Below the pieces are notes generated by a model. The model did not search any database, was not told where the DNA came from, and saw only the letters and a program-made list of their open reading frames with translations. Shown here in pieces: positions 23,252 through 34,637 of a stretch of DNA of 42,716 nucleotides; within the stretch, counting starts at the first letter, position 1; every line of letters starts with the position of its first letter. Origin of the DNA: Eimeria necatrix (lineage: Eukaryota; Apicomplexa; Conoidasida; Eucoccidiorida; Eimeriidae); contig NW_013653404.1 of the NCBI RefSeq assembly GCF_000499385.1, positions 1 to 42,716 of the forward strand, read 5' to 3'. The translations under genes were made by a program, and so were the position numbers.

Positions 23252-24338
23252 ATGGCGGCTCCTACAGCTGGAACCGTCAAACAAGACATAAACAACTTGG
23301 GTTCCTTGACTCTGAACCAGTGTAACTCACTGGTACGACGTGCGGAAGCGGTGCGTACCTTTGAACTAGCCCTTGTTCCACTATCAGGTTTTCTGGAATC
23401 CAACAAACAAAATTTTATATCTTTTCCGCGACATGCAGCTCCTTCAAGGCTGGAAAGGCAAATAAGTACCAGAGCCTTCGCTGTTTACACCTTCGTGTTT
23501 ACAGTGCTGGTGTGCGGTTATGTGAGCTTGTATGTCATACCAGTGGCACAGCCTACCTCTTTGTGAACGGTGCTCCTGCTGTCCGCAGGAAGTGGAGAAC
23601 CTCTCAAACCACTTGTCGCAGCTCAAATTCGCGGCATCTCGCGTTTCTGAGGCTCGTGAGGCAGTGATACAGCTTGATGCGTACAGACAGAGGCAGAAAG
23701 AGGGGGAAGCGCCCGAAGTTCTCGTGCCACTCACAGGAGCACTCTACGTCAAGGTTGGAATGAAACGCCGCTTTGTCACATATGATAGTATCTAGATTTG
23801 GGGATGCTGACAGAAAGTACCCGTGGCTTGGGTCGGGTCGTTAAGTACGCGTTTGAGCTGTCCCACAGCTTTGATTTACATACTGGTCTTCAGGGTCGAC
23901 TTGACTGCGATGACAAAGTTCTTGTCGACATCGGCGCAGGGTACATGATCCAAAAGACATATCAAGATGAAAAGAAAGATGCAATGAGGTAAGGCTGGAT
24001 TTGCATTGCGGGATCTGCTTTAGCCCAAATAAATAATATTCAGTCTCACTGCAAGGGCTCATCCACATTCAACTCTCCATGTGCAGCAGCATTGCTCCTA
24101 CAGAGTAGTGGTCACAATAATATGCAGTCATGGCACCAACTGCTGTAGATGTATTCTGCTGATTCTGGTGACGCTTCACAGGATTTTGACTTCCATGTCG
24201 GAGCAACAAGCGCGGCTTGAGAAGATAATTAGCGATAAAGTGAAGCAGCTGCAGGTGCTGGTGGCAACGCTGAACCGTTCGAGGGACGAAGCACCTTCTG
24301 GGGCATCCGCTGCCCGTCGGCAGCCGGCACCAGCATGA
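23252..24338 (+). CDS. PFDN5: Prefoldin subunit 5 (alpha-type prefoldin)
   Basis: Exons 23252-23350, 23589-23753, 23894-23988 and 24182-24338, with phases 0, 0 and 2 matching at every junction; 171 residues, slightly longer than the usual 150 or so. Two coiled-coil helices flank the central beta-hairpins: LTLNQCNSLVRRAE and VENLSNHLSQLKFA form the first helix, VLVPLTGALYV and KVLVDIGAGYMIQKT are the hairpin signatures of alpha prefoldins, and EQQARLEKIISDKVKQLQ starts the second helix. Prefoldin is a cytosolic hexameric co-chaperone that delivers unfolded actin and tubulin to the CCT chaperonin; subunit 5 is one of its two alpha subunits. The start is the ATG in GCAATGGCGGCTCC. The C-terminal tail is rich in Ala, Arg and Pro and lineage-specific. 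It converges with the minus-strand gene ending at 24994. Confidence 0.9.
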
Positions 24339-24993
24339 TTCCACGTTTTTGCAAACACAGCATCCGCCAAGAATAGCTGAATTCTGCGTCTGTATGGATT
24401 CCACCATCTCTTCTTGATCCCTGCGGTTACCCGGCTCCTTGGTTTGGCGAAATGGAGGACGCGCAGTGTGTTTCCTTCCAAGTGATTTGCTTGTGGAGCT
24501 AGTTTCCGGGATTCAGTAATCTCAGGAATTTGTACTACGAAAGACAGAGCTACGTCTACCTCATGAATGCGACGCTTGGGGTAAAGAGGAAGCGTAGTGT
24601 TTCTGCGCGTATATGCGCTAGTGGCCCTTTGCATTCACCGTGTCCTGTCTTATAGTGCATCGATCTGCACCTGAAGAGGGCCAGAGATATGGATTATTTC
24701 TTTTTGAACGAAACTGTGTTAGTTTCAGCGCACTATATTGACTACCCTGTAGAGACAAGGCTGTCGCATATGCCGTGCAATTGGACTGAATATAAGGTTA
24801 CAGAGACACTTACTGCATGCAGGACAATCTAATTGGCTAATCATGGACGGTTTTCGTATGACAGTTGTGTTCTAGTTAGTGTTGCCGTGTTTAGTGATGG
24901 CCTCTAGCAGCGGTGTCAGGGCAAGCCTACAAGAAGGGACGCCTAATGGAAGAAAAGGCATTTGGCAGAGGAGCATGCAGCCAGAGTGCTGCT
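24339..24993. other. Convergent intergenic region
   Basis: The 3' flanks of prefoldin 5 (plus) and of the about 896-residue unknown protein (minus). A minus-strand ORF over 24176-24634 overlaps the prefoldin exon antisense and has no motif. No RNA gene recognised. Confidence 0.45.
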
Positions 24994-27900
24994 TCAAGAG
25001 TTTGGGGCCGTCACGAAGCAGTCCAGCCACTCCGTTGGAAGGGGGCAGGAGCAACAATATGGAGCTTGGGATAAGAAGGCATCATGGTATGGAATGACTG
25101 AAACGTACTGAGTTGGGATTTGCATATCCCTGTGCAAACCTAGGGTAATGCGCAGCCTACACCGGCCAGTGCTGCCTTCGAAGAGCAAAACACAAGTTTG
25201 GTTCTTAACGCTCCGTTTTCCGGCCAAGCGACCTAGCGAGCAGCTGCCCACTGCAACGGCTTGCTCCGCAGATTCTGAATCGCCAGAGAATGACCTTTGG
25301 GGTTTCACGTTTGGATTTAACGCGTGTGACCTTGGGTATCCAGCTGATTGAACCCTCGATTTACCTGTTCGCTGGGTGAGGCGGGAACTGACGCCAGGAC
25401 GTAATGAGAAGTGCAAGTCTTCCTTGAATATTTCTGTGACTGTTGGCTTTTTTGAAAAAAGGTAGAAAATCAGCATGCGGCGAATACGCACAACTCCCCG
25501 CTCATCGGGGACAGGCAACACCACAGGGGATGTGCTGCCAAAAAGCCCAAGCTGCAGCAAGTATGAGTTTGGTTTTTCCATGCAAGAAGAGGCAGGAGGA
25601 TCCTGAAGCGAATCCAGGAACAGCATGAGGCGCCACTGATGCAGTGCGGCGGGCAAAGCAATGTCGTACGGCTGAGGACGTGGCGCTGACTGGATAGCTT
25701 CGCCTCCACGGAACGTTATCAACGCTCCTTGAGCATCTTTTGTCAGCGAGGTGTCTGAGTACTGTCTCCCTGCAGCATGTCTATCGGCGGCATCGCTTCC
25801 TTTGTTTGCCAATGCTACGAGAATGCTGTCGTCTTCTGCAACTTCTGAATTGCCGTCGAGTCCATCAGCAGATCCGACTGTGGAACTTGGCCATTGCGTA
25901 TTTTGACACGAGTTTTCGAACGCTTGGAGCAACTCCAGTAGGTCGGGGTCATTCATAAGAAAGCTGCCCTGATGCAGAATGCGGAAACGCGTTGAGGCAC
26001 CACGCATGCACCATAGTGAAAGTGTAACTGCGTAACTGCTGCACACGGCAATATGGGAATTTTTAAGGTGCAAAACAGCCCCAAAGCAGAGATTCCACCT
26101 TACCTGAATCGCGTCCAGTATGCCGGTAACAAAACAGAGCTTCCCAGCATCAGCGCTGATATGCTGGCCAGTTTCCCTGGCCATTTCTGCCTCAAGCTGA
26201 ATGAGCTCCTTTTCGGCCAAATAGAGAGAGTAGCACGTACCACAGACGGGAGACTCTGCTGACAGCTGTTGCTTCCTAGCCTGATGGAAAAACAGTATTT
26301 CTACACCCCTTTTACGCATATGGTGCTGAGCCTCCAGCATCATTCGGTGATTCAGCATGCGGTTCAAAGATTTTTTGCTCCGACTTAGTCCGCACATTGC
26401 GCAAACAGATGGTTGAGCTAAGGAGGCTTGCTGCCTCCGGAGTATGGCGGCACTAGCTTTCAAGGCCTCATCAGGAGGCTCATCGTCTGTGTCTCTCCTG
26501 ACTGCATCCACTTTTAAAGCAGAATCAACATGAGGTCCAGACTTTCTTAGGGTGAAGGATTTGACCTGATGAGCCCTCAACAGCAATCATGCAACGCACA
26601 TTCTGTAGGCCAGCTGAATTGCAGTTTGAAACGTTGGAATGCTGAAAAGGGAACCTGCCTGACAGTCCCACAAACGCACCTGCAGGAAATACAATTTGCC
26701 GTTCCACCCCTTGACTAAGTCTACCACCAGTGACTCCAGCCATACTTTAAAAAGCGTCTGAGTCAGTAGCGCCAATTTTTGAGCGATCCTGGAGGCCTCA
26801 GATAAACTTGCTCCAGATAAGGTGAACACGTCAAATGTGCTACAGGAGTCAATTCGTTGCTGCGCATCAGCTGCTGAATCATCTTCATGAAGGTCGTAGT
26901 CGGTTTCGCTTGGCCTCCAGACCGGGAACATGTTGTCGCAGCTTACACAGAACTGCCCAGTGATATCTAAGTTGGCATCGCGGCCCTCTTCGGGAGTCAG
27001 CTTGTTGACCAAGGTGAAACCAACCGGCATGCTCCCTGCTCGCCATGCTGCTCTTGTCAACTGGCACCGTGAATGTTTTTTTCCATGAACAAAGACCTTC
27101 AAGAACCACGCACGGTCCTGGCGGAGCAAACTTTTACTGTAGCTCAAATACTTAGTATTGACACAGTGGCAACAGACCTCATATATGGGCTACGTTGCTG
27201 AATTCAGACCGCGCTTCACTTGCGCCTGTATGTAGTGGCTCAGAAAGGAACAGACGGGAATATGGGCGTAGTCAGCTGACGGACAGCCAACGCAAAGTGT
27301 GACGTGGTAATGTCATGAGCGTCGTGGTTAATAATGACGCACTTGGACAAGACGCTCTGACGATGAATCTGCTAGAAAGGCAGCCGTGCTGGAAAGATCA
27401 AGCGCTTTCGTGATATTCCGATTTGCCGCTGCGTAGTGTTGTTGTTTCACCACAGCTGCTGGAACAGCCATTGCCATTTGGATTGTACGACGTTGGTCAC
27501 TCCGCAGGGATTGGGGGGCTGAACGCCGCATCATTTTGCCGCCAGGGAACCCTGACGAGGCCAGGTAGAGTGCCGCATTCTTCTCAAAAAGTTTAGAGGC
27601 AGTGAAGTCTTCCTTTATTATCCAGCCACTCCAGGCATTTTCAGGGAGAGACAGACTTTGTGAAGACGAGCTATCCGAAGTTAGGGCCAGGGAATTGTTC
27701 GTTATGTAGTAGCATTCGGTAGATGTTGCATAAAGTGTGTCTGGCAGTAATATGTCGAGGTTTTTGCACAAACGCTCAACAAATGCAGGCGATTGCCTCC
27801 GATGCTTCACAAGAGCTTTCCACCATCCTGTGGCAGGCTGTGCAGGCAGCTCGAAGTAGTATTTAGGATTGTTATGCGAAAAAGTAAAACGAGATTCAAA

Positions 27901-28158
27901 TTTGACATAACGTGATTTCCTAGCGCCATTGAGCGCTGCCGCGTGCTGTGCTTTTTCTGTCGCCAAAGAACAGCTACTGGACCTATCCCGTTGTGACCCA
28001 GTACTCCATTTCCCTTCAGGATGTACGAAAGTGCGGCTCGTGGCTGTTTGTGGCCTCTTTCTCTGTAACATGCTCTGTACAGTAGGCATTTCATTCTGGA
28101 TCCTGTCCGTGCTATCGCCACCACCTTTTCCTGCTCCATTTCTCATTTTAGCTCTCAT
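24994..28158 (-). CDS. Unknown protein with paired-cysteine motifs (about 896 residues)
   Basis: Exons, all phase 0: 28158-27343, 27117-26680, 26565-26104, 25968-24994. Splice sites are GTGCGT/CCGCCAG, GTGCGT/CATCAG and GTAAGG/CATCAG. I do not recognise the family. Visible features: a basic, Ser/Gln-rich N-terminus; a Trp/aromatic segment (KYYFELPAQPATGWWKALVK, about residue 100); a CVSCDNMFP pair in exon 2; and CAMCGLSRSKKSLN plus CGTCYSLYLAEKEL in exon 3. Together the CxxC pairs could bind a metal. The last exon has a beta-rich C-terminus (VGSCSLGRL ... TCVLLFEG ... CRLRITLG) that looks like a globular domain. No signal peptide or TM segment is obvious. The start could be the ATG at 28158 or 28146, or lie in an unseen upstream exon. 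The third intron (25969-26103, 135 nt) has no stop and keeps frame, so a retained-intron form is possible. Confidence 0.65.
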
Positions 28159-28735
28159 CAACTTGTGCTTTGTCGCTTTCAGTGGAATGTGTCAAATGTT
28201 GGCTGTAGGTGTGTATATCACCACACGACTTCGATGGTCTTTCCACATTAAAGTTCGCTGTATGCAGCTCCTCGAGTATGAACAAACGCAGGGTGCTCTC
28301 CAATATGTTTGTTCAATAAAGAACAAGACACAAGAGGTGTAGCACTTGACAAAACAGCCAGCCCCGTGCACTGTACTGTGCTTTCTCTGCCAGAGAAGAG
28401 CTAACGTATATCCGCTGCGGTTGTAAATCATAAAATTCACGTAGCGTAGCAGGAAAAAATTTAGGAAACTAAAGTTGAGTGAGTGAGTGCTTGTTGGGCG
28501 TAGCGTGCTCCCAGCAGCAGAGCAAGAGAATGGGCAGGCTACTGAAGCGTTTTAGCTGCAATCTATTGCTGGAGTTTCTGCTCGGTAGTGGGCAGCAGAT
28601 ATGATGGCTCATACATTTTTTCATAGCATTATTCATATATGTGGGGGCATATTCATGGCCGTTTGTCGGGGGCAAAAGCCAAAGTGGCAGAAGGCAACGG
28701 CAAATGGAGGTCACTTCGAAGTGACCTGCTAGGAC
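28159..28735. other. Divergent intergenic region (bidirectional promoter candidate)
   Basis: About 580 bp separate the starts of two oppositely transcribed genes. No supported exon. Just before the plus-strand ATG there is a short inverted repeat (GGTCACTTCGAAGTGACC, 28709-28726). Confidence 0.45.
28709..28726. repeat. 18-bp perfect palindrome next to a start codon
   Basis: GGTCACTTCGAAGTGACC is a perfect palindrome ending nine bases before the ATG at 28736. Its position in a divergent promoter makes it a candidate dimer-binding site, but no function is shown. Confidence 0.6.
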
Positions 28736-30147
28736 ATGGTACCTTTGCAGCGACGCGTGACATTCAACGCAGTAAAAGGGACTTTCTCCACCTTTAAATC
28801 AAAAGTGCGCGTAAGAAGGTCTTTAGACGAGTCCTCGCAAGGTAAGGATCATTCCAACAGAAACTGGGGGCTTCTGGTTCCGTCGGCGGCTGCTTCTACC
28901 GCTAACACAAGTGACTGCTCAGCTTTGGTGGTTACTTTAGAGAATAACAATGCTCGAGCCTGCATGGACAGAGCGGGACAAGATGTAACTCCTCTGGAGC
29001 CTTTTTATGAAACTGTAAGATGTGGGGGATACGAAACCTGCTTTCTTGGTAAACAGCTGCTCGTGCCCCAATCGATTTTCCCTTGCTTTGCACTGCATTC
29101 ACCTCTGATGTAGTGGTAGGTTTAACACATGTGCGTCGATTGCACCACTCACAAATTGAATTAGGGCTCTCCGTGGAACGCTGCAGGTTTTTGCACTTCT
29201 GGGATGAGTTTCTGTGAAATTCCAACAGAACATGAGACATGGCTTGCCAGGAGGGCCAAAGATTTGTTCTTTTTAGGTTAAAGCATCAATAATATAGCAC
29301 GTGGAAACTTCAGTTCCGGTTGATTTGTTAGGATGACACGGACAGTAGCATCCGCTTTATCTGGTTCTGCAAAGCTACCCATACAATTATTTTGATTTTT
29401 CCCCACGTCCATGACAATTCGCCTATTGTGCCTCCCTTCTTCAGACCCCACTTTTTTTGGCTTGGTTTCCGTATGGCTGTGTGGCACCGTCCGTCCAGCT
29501 GAAGCTACTCACCTACTTTGTCGTGGCGTTGGTTCAAATTCACGACCTCGTGAAGCTCTTGCTCACAGTGCTTCCAAGTCTGCCTCCCGACAGCAAATCC
29601 CTCATTTTCGCGCTTGATGTAGAGCCAAAAGTGTTGAGCTCCTTTGGGGGACTGGTTTTCAGCATCCACTGTTCCCCACAGTACAGGTACTGCTTTCGCA
29701 GAGAGCACTGTAAACCTAAGACCTTTCGCCCGGTGACGTAGAACTATGCCTCTCCTGCAAAACAGACCAAAGGCTTCTTATTATAGGTTTCGCCCGCAGC
29801 TGCGAGAGATCCCATTAAGATGCTTTTCAGATTTCCAGGGAGAATGTACAATCAACTTGCATTCGCAGATCAGGAGTAGCAGGCGCGACAGCTTCGAATA
29901 GTTTTGTTTGACTGCCAGGCTGCAATTATATGCCAGTCTCGTCAGCTGTATTGTTGTGTCTGGTAATGAATTAAGCATCCAATGCAATGCGCCGTGCCCA
30001 GCGGACACGAATTTCGCTCCGCGTCACCATTCCGCCAGGTAAACCAAATTCTCTGACCTGGATGTAACCTTTTGTGTCAGCAATCCTGAGCGGTTCGATG
30101 CACCCAAGTGCGGCCCTAACTCGACAACTTCAAAACAATTGTCATAA
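28736..30147 (+). CDS. Unknown small protein, five or more exons (about 208 residues)
   Basis: Best model without internal stops: 28736-28841, 28923-29014, 29445-29686, 29919-30038, 30081-30147, phases 1, 0, 2, 2, all matching; splice sites include GTAAGG/CTCAG, GTAAGA/TTCTTCAG and GTAAAC/GTGTCAG. The product has a basic N-terminus (KSKVRVRRSLDE), a central hydrophobic helix-rich part (KLLTYFVVALVQIHDLVKLLL), a beta-looking stretch (ALDVEPKVLSSFGGLVFSI), and a polar C-terminus with several cysteines. No family recognised. Another exon (29787-29901) with a good TTATAG acceptor also joins exon 3 in phase and gives a shorter protein ending in TAG. The start is uncertain because the ATG is followed by CCTTTGCAG, which could itself be an acceptor. 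Confidence 0.5.
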
Positions 30148-30516
30148 AGTAGCATTAGCACTGAACAAAAACGGACGGTGGTGGGCCTTCGAAGATTCGG
30201 GAGTGCAACACGCTCAGATCTTCCTTAAAGGCGCTGCAGTGCCTTTATCTGATAACTACGTTGACAACTAAATGAAGTATGGCGCCGCATACGAATGGGT
30301 TGATCAGGCCACCACTCCTCATGCGGATCGCAAAGCCAATGCCTACATCAGGCCAACACCCTCCTGATCGCAGAGGCGCAAGGAGTAGCTCGGAACCGAA
30401 GAATGCCGATTGTGTTTCCCTCCAGATCGCACCTGGGCTGTCAATACGTGCAGCTCACATTCCAGCAGACGCTGAGGAATTAGTTAAACGCTTGCAGCCC
30501 CCCTCAGCACTGCACA

Positions 30517-30561
30517 ATGGGGAAGCACAAAAAACACATCACCGAAAAGGGCGCTCTCTTT
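30517..30561 (+). CDS. Possible first exon of an unresolved gene
   Basis: An ATG opens a basic 15-codon stretch (MGKHKKHITEKGALF) that ends exactly at a consensus GTAAGT donor. Open stretches follow (after a CACAG acceptor at about 30609, and an ORF at 30828-31028), but I could not build a convincing chain or recognise the product. It could also be chance. Confidence 0.2.
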
Positions 30562-31447
30562 GTAAGTAATTGAGAAAGATTTTCTGCCTTTGTGTGCTTC
30601 GAGCACAGCACTGCAAAACAAACGGCAAAACAAGACTCTTGAGTCCAGGTCATGGAATCAAATGCGCTGCTCGCGTTGCCATTCGCTGCCATGCGCTGGA
30701 AACAGCTGCCTATGAAAACCAGGATCCACAGCTGCGCGCTTAGTTCTTAGAATTAAAATCCACAGCTTGCAAGGTACTATTTGCACTCATTGCAGTGGAA
30801 CGCTCGTAATTTTAGGCGGTCTAAATCATGCTATTCGTGCGGTCACCTTTAGTAACTACCTCAGCAACAGGCGAAGACGAATGCATATGCCTGCCACAAA
30901 AAAATGTCGTGCAGCTGGAAAGTCAAAATCAGCGCATCCAGCGTAGAACCGCGCAGCCGGCAGTCCATAGCTGCTGCTTGACAGCCAATGGCCGAAAACT
31001 GTACACTGCCACTGGGTGGCAAATATAGCCTAAAAGCAAGGCATGTTTGCTTTCTATACTCAAGCAAAGTGGAACCCTGTTTCGCCAGGACAACTTTGAG
31101 TTGAAGGAACGGCAGATTTCATTTATGTGTAGCACTGTTACCACGCCCAGGTCACATCGCCCTTTGAAGAAAAGCACCTGCTTCATTGACGTCGAGCTGC
31201 TTTTTCTAATAATATGGTCCATAGCAACGCTAGCTAGCTACGTGGAACTGGGGAGGGCCTCCAACTGCGTCCTGTAAGGCACAGCATTAAAAGCTGTCCT
31301 TCGGTTGAATTCACCCAACGACGGGCCTGAAAGTGCGTGCACAGTGCAACACCGAAGCAATCCAGGTAAGGCCATGCAGCGAAATATCCCACTGAAACGG
31401 AAGCGTCCCACACATCAAAGCGAAGCAGAAGGCCCCTAGCCGCAAGA
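30562..31447. other. No supported gene
   Basis: Short ORFs occur on both strands (30828-31028 plus, 30929-31222 minus, 31047-31277 plus), overlapping each other and lacking motifs. Some may be exons of the possible gene starting at 30517 or of the minus-strand gene beginning at 34637. Confidence 0.35.
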
Positions 31448-34400
31448 CTACAACAATAACAAGGAGTGTGCGTTTACTTGAGGGAACAGCTGCCCATGCT
31501 CGTCCATCAGCGCCCTTGAGGCTTGTTGATCAAGCAGCCGGTGCTCCTGCTGCAGCATCGCAGCTTTTTGACAGCGTTCCCGGATCGCGAGTGCAGCGAC
31601 AGCACGCTGTTGGTCGTCAATAAGCTGTCTCAACGTACGTGTGGGACGAGCTGCGCAGACTGCACTTGGCAAAAGGTGGCCGCTATTTCCCACTCTGGAG
31701 CCATGAGCACGTCGTAAGCAGACACATGAGCGGTATTCAAAGTCAATACGGCTACTCGGACTCCATGTGTAGCTGCTATGGCCTTCGTCTAAAGCGACCC
31801 GTGTTGCATTGCAATCTTCTGTACAAGGCTCCTGTGGCGACACAGTGCGCGCGTAAGGAAGTCTCATAACGAACGATAGCGTTCGGCAGACAGTAAGACA
31901 GGCGGAAATCGACAGACGAAGCAGCACAGCCAGCAAAGGAATCCTCTGCTGCTCCCCGAGCGCAGCAGGGGCATATGTTTGATTCCAATGAGTGTAGCTC
32001 GTTTTGAAGGAATTAATGTCATCTGGAGCTTTTTGCACAGGCGCCTGATTGACCCTTGCGTGGTGCTTCATATCGCTGAATCCGAATGCCAAAACAGCCG
32101 TTGGTGTTCCTAAATCCACTGCGGTCGCAGTGGCAGCAAACAGCTGCAGCAACCTCCGCCAACGAGGAGGACGAGGAGAGGCACAAAAGGGTGCGTTTGC
32201 ATTTATCAGATATGCAAGTCTCTCCAACCGTGGTATGCCACACGCCCGGCCTTCGTCAGTAGCCGGGAAGGACGTCACGTGGTTCGACAGTTCCCCCAAA
32301 ACGAGAAGTCGACCGCCTAGGCCTTCAACAACCTAAAAGGCAATGAATGAGCAACAGAAAATTGACGAAATGAGAAGTTCTACTGTGCACTGTTACGGAG
32401 CACTCGCTCTCACTGTGGCACAAATGATTGCATGCTCCAGTAAAACTTTCATACGCTGTTTTCATGTCACACTCACCAGGACACGCTTGCTGTCCCTTCC
32501 ACAGAACACAAGTCTGCATAACGCTTTCTGCAATTTAACACAAGGAACACATGAAGAGTTGTTGTGTGGTGCCGAAGACGACGGCGAAAGTCTAAACGCT
32601 CAATCATGAGAAGTGGTCTACCGAGGAACAGGACAACTTCGAGATCCTTTTTAGCAGCTAAGTAGTAAATTTTGGGGCCTACGTGACTGCTGTCAATTCT
32701 GAAGACCTCTGATGGCTCAGCCCATCCTAAACTGTGGTGGCCGGCAACCTCGCCGTCACACTTGAAGAGCGGTCTCTGGGATGCCTTGAAAGTAACAAGC
32801 AGCAGTTGTGTAGGCCGCCTGTGCACCCCGAGTCGTTTTGCCCCTGGTAGTAAAGTGGGCGCATCCAGTACTTTAGCAGAGTCCAGTGTAGCCACTGCTG
32901 CTGGCTTAGTCCCGCGAGAGCTCGAGGCGTTGAGTGCTAATTGCTGTTCCGGGCCAGATTCCGGCATGACAGCAAGAAGCATTACATAGCGGGATCGAGG
33001 TACTTTGAGCCATTTGCTGATCTTAGTAAGCCAATCAGCAAAAAGGCACTGAACAACACAGCCATCACTACTCAGGGGGATCAAACGGGCTTCTGTTCTC
33101 GGAAGTGCACATTGGGTTGTTGAATCTATGCTCGAGAGAGCAACTGGCCCCATCAGGAGCAGCTGTAGTACTGCTGCATGCAGGTGCCCAGGTAGCGCTG
33201 CGGCGGATCTAAAGCCAAGAAGCTCGAGTACCTAAAGCAAGTGGCAGCGCAAAAAAGGGTCCAGGGTGGTTTGAGGAGAAGAAAATTACATATTTCGAAG
33301 AATGCCTGCAGGACTTCTTGAGTGGTAAGCGTTGCACTTCGGTGTAAAGGCCGCGATTTTCTAAGCTATGTGAAAGGTCGCTCACAGTCGCTAATGCATG
33401 AAACTGCAAAATTTATTGCCCCACCATTTTAGCCTTCCGATTGACGCTGAAGCATCTTGAGAAAAACTCCGGTACTGCCATACTTCCGTCTTCAGAGGCC
33501 GTCTTCTTCATAAGTGAGTCGGGTACTCATGAAATTAATGGAGTTTTGGGACCCATAGCTTTGCCTGTTCCGGTGCTCCCTTCGCAACTGACAGTAAGGG
33601 GACAGTGCACCGCTCTGCTTTGATACTCATGTGAATTCCCCACGCGACCAGGGAAGCGCAGCAACGATGTCGCAGTGAGAAGCGATGGCGGAAGGCACTC
33701 CTTCAGAGTTACCAGATCGCTGGATAAGAAGCTTCTGCTAGGTCGATATTCTTGGTCTTTAGCAAATTAGGAAACGCTGCCAGAAAAAAAATGCAATGTT
33801 TCTTTGCACGAAGATAAAAGTATGCTTCAGGTGAGTGGTCCGGAGATTCACTGTTTGTAGTTGCTCGGCGTGCAGTGCACCACGCAGCTCTCGGCATCGG
33901 TACAGAATTGTCGACAACAGCAAACTGGCAAAGGTAATCAAGCCAACCATCCAAAACTTTATCAGAAAGCAGCCTTCATCGTCTGCTAGGATATCAGAGT
34001 ACAGACCAATCCTGGGGCTGTTGGGGTCGGTGTTATGCATAGAGTTCTGCTGCCGGCTGAAGCGGTGTCCTGCAACCAGTAACGCTAAAACTTCATATTT
34101 CGGATTCAGCCATTATATGAGTGTTCTCAAGACTTCTTGGGCGAAGCTGCGGCAGGCTTTCCTAGGTGCTTCAGCCGACCTTTTGGAGAGAGGTATGGGC
34201 CTGTCGGCAGGCTTCATTTATGTGCTAAGAGCAAGCCCGTGCACCAGTAGGTCGAAGTATATGTCACACTTGATCGTCCCCAAGATGGACGGAAAACTAT
34301 GACAAGAGCGAAGATATTACCTGCAGAACAAAGCTAGCCAAGAGCGTTCGCAGCAAAGATAACAGGATCCACGTACCTGCGTGTCGTCAGTGACGCGCTC

Positions 34401-34637
34401 TGGTAGACTTCCCTTGGTTTTAAGAGAATACCGGTTCGTCGAACTGTTTGATTGTCTAAAAACATTGTTTTCTGTAGAAAGCACTGTGAGAAGGCGGCTT
34501 TTTAACGAACTCATGCCGTCTTCAGGCTTTGAAACCGGATTGTGTCTGAGCTGCAGCCCTTCTATGTTCACTGGCCAAGAAAAGAATTTCGGCTTTTGCC
34601 TCGACAACAGTACACGAACAGACAATGAAGGCAGCAT
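31448..34637 (-). CDS. Unknown single-pass membrane protein, multi-exon, 3' end uncertain
   Basis: Phase-consistent exons: 34637-34377 (ATG start; ends at a GTACGT donor), 34049-33881, 33776-33713, an uncertain exon within about 33600-33425, 33403-33290, and 33231-32477 (ends at GTGAGT, phase 2). The first exon is basic and Ser-rich. The second has an acidic run (LADDEG) followed by a hydrophobic helix (FWMVGLITFASLLLSTILY), a clear TM segment. The largest exon (ADWLTKISKWLKVPRSRYVM ... VGPKIYYLAAKKDLEVVLFL) looks globular. A further long open frame (32299-31448) has a helical, Gln/Ala-rich end (QLIDDQQRAVAALAIRERCQ) and is probably the last exon, entered for example at 32153; alternatively the protein ends at a TAG just after the acceptor at 32336. 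No family recognised. The expected location is a membrane, with the large part C-terminal of the TM. Confidence 0.5.

Noticed and set aside
26587..26589. In-frame TGA between two long minus-strand frames, considered as a nonsense mutation or recoded stop
   Set aside because: A GTGCGT donor (exon end 26680) and a CATCAG acceptor (exon start 26565), both phase 0, remove it as an ordinary 114-nt intron.
29528..29545. tRNA B-box-like GGTTCAAATTC
   Set aside because: No matching A box or cloverleaf; it lies inside a supported exon.
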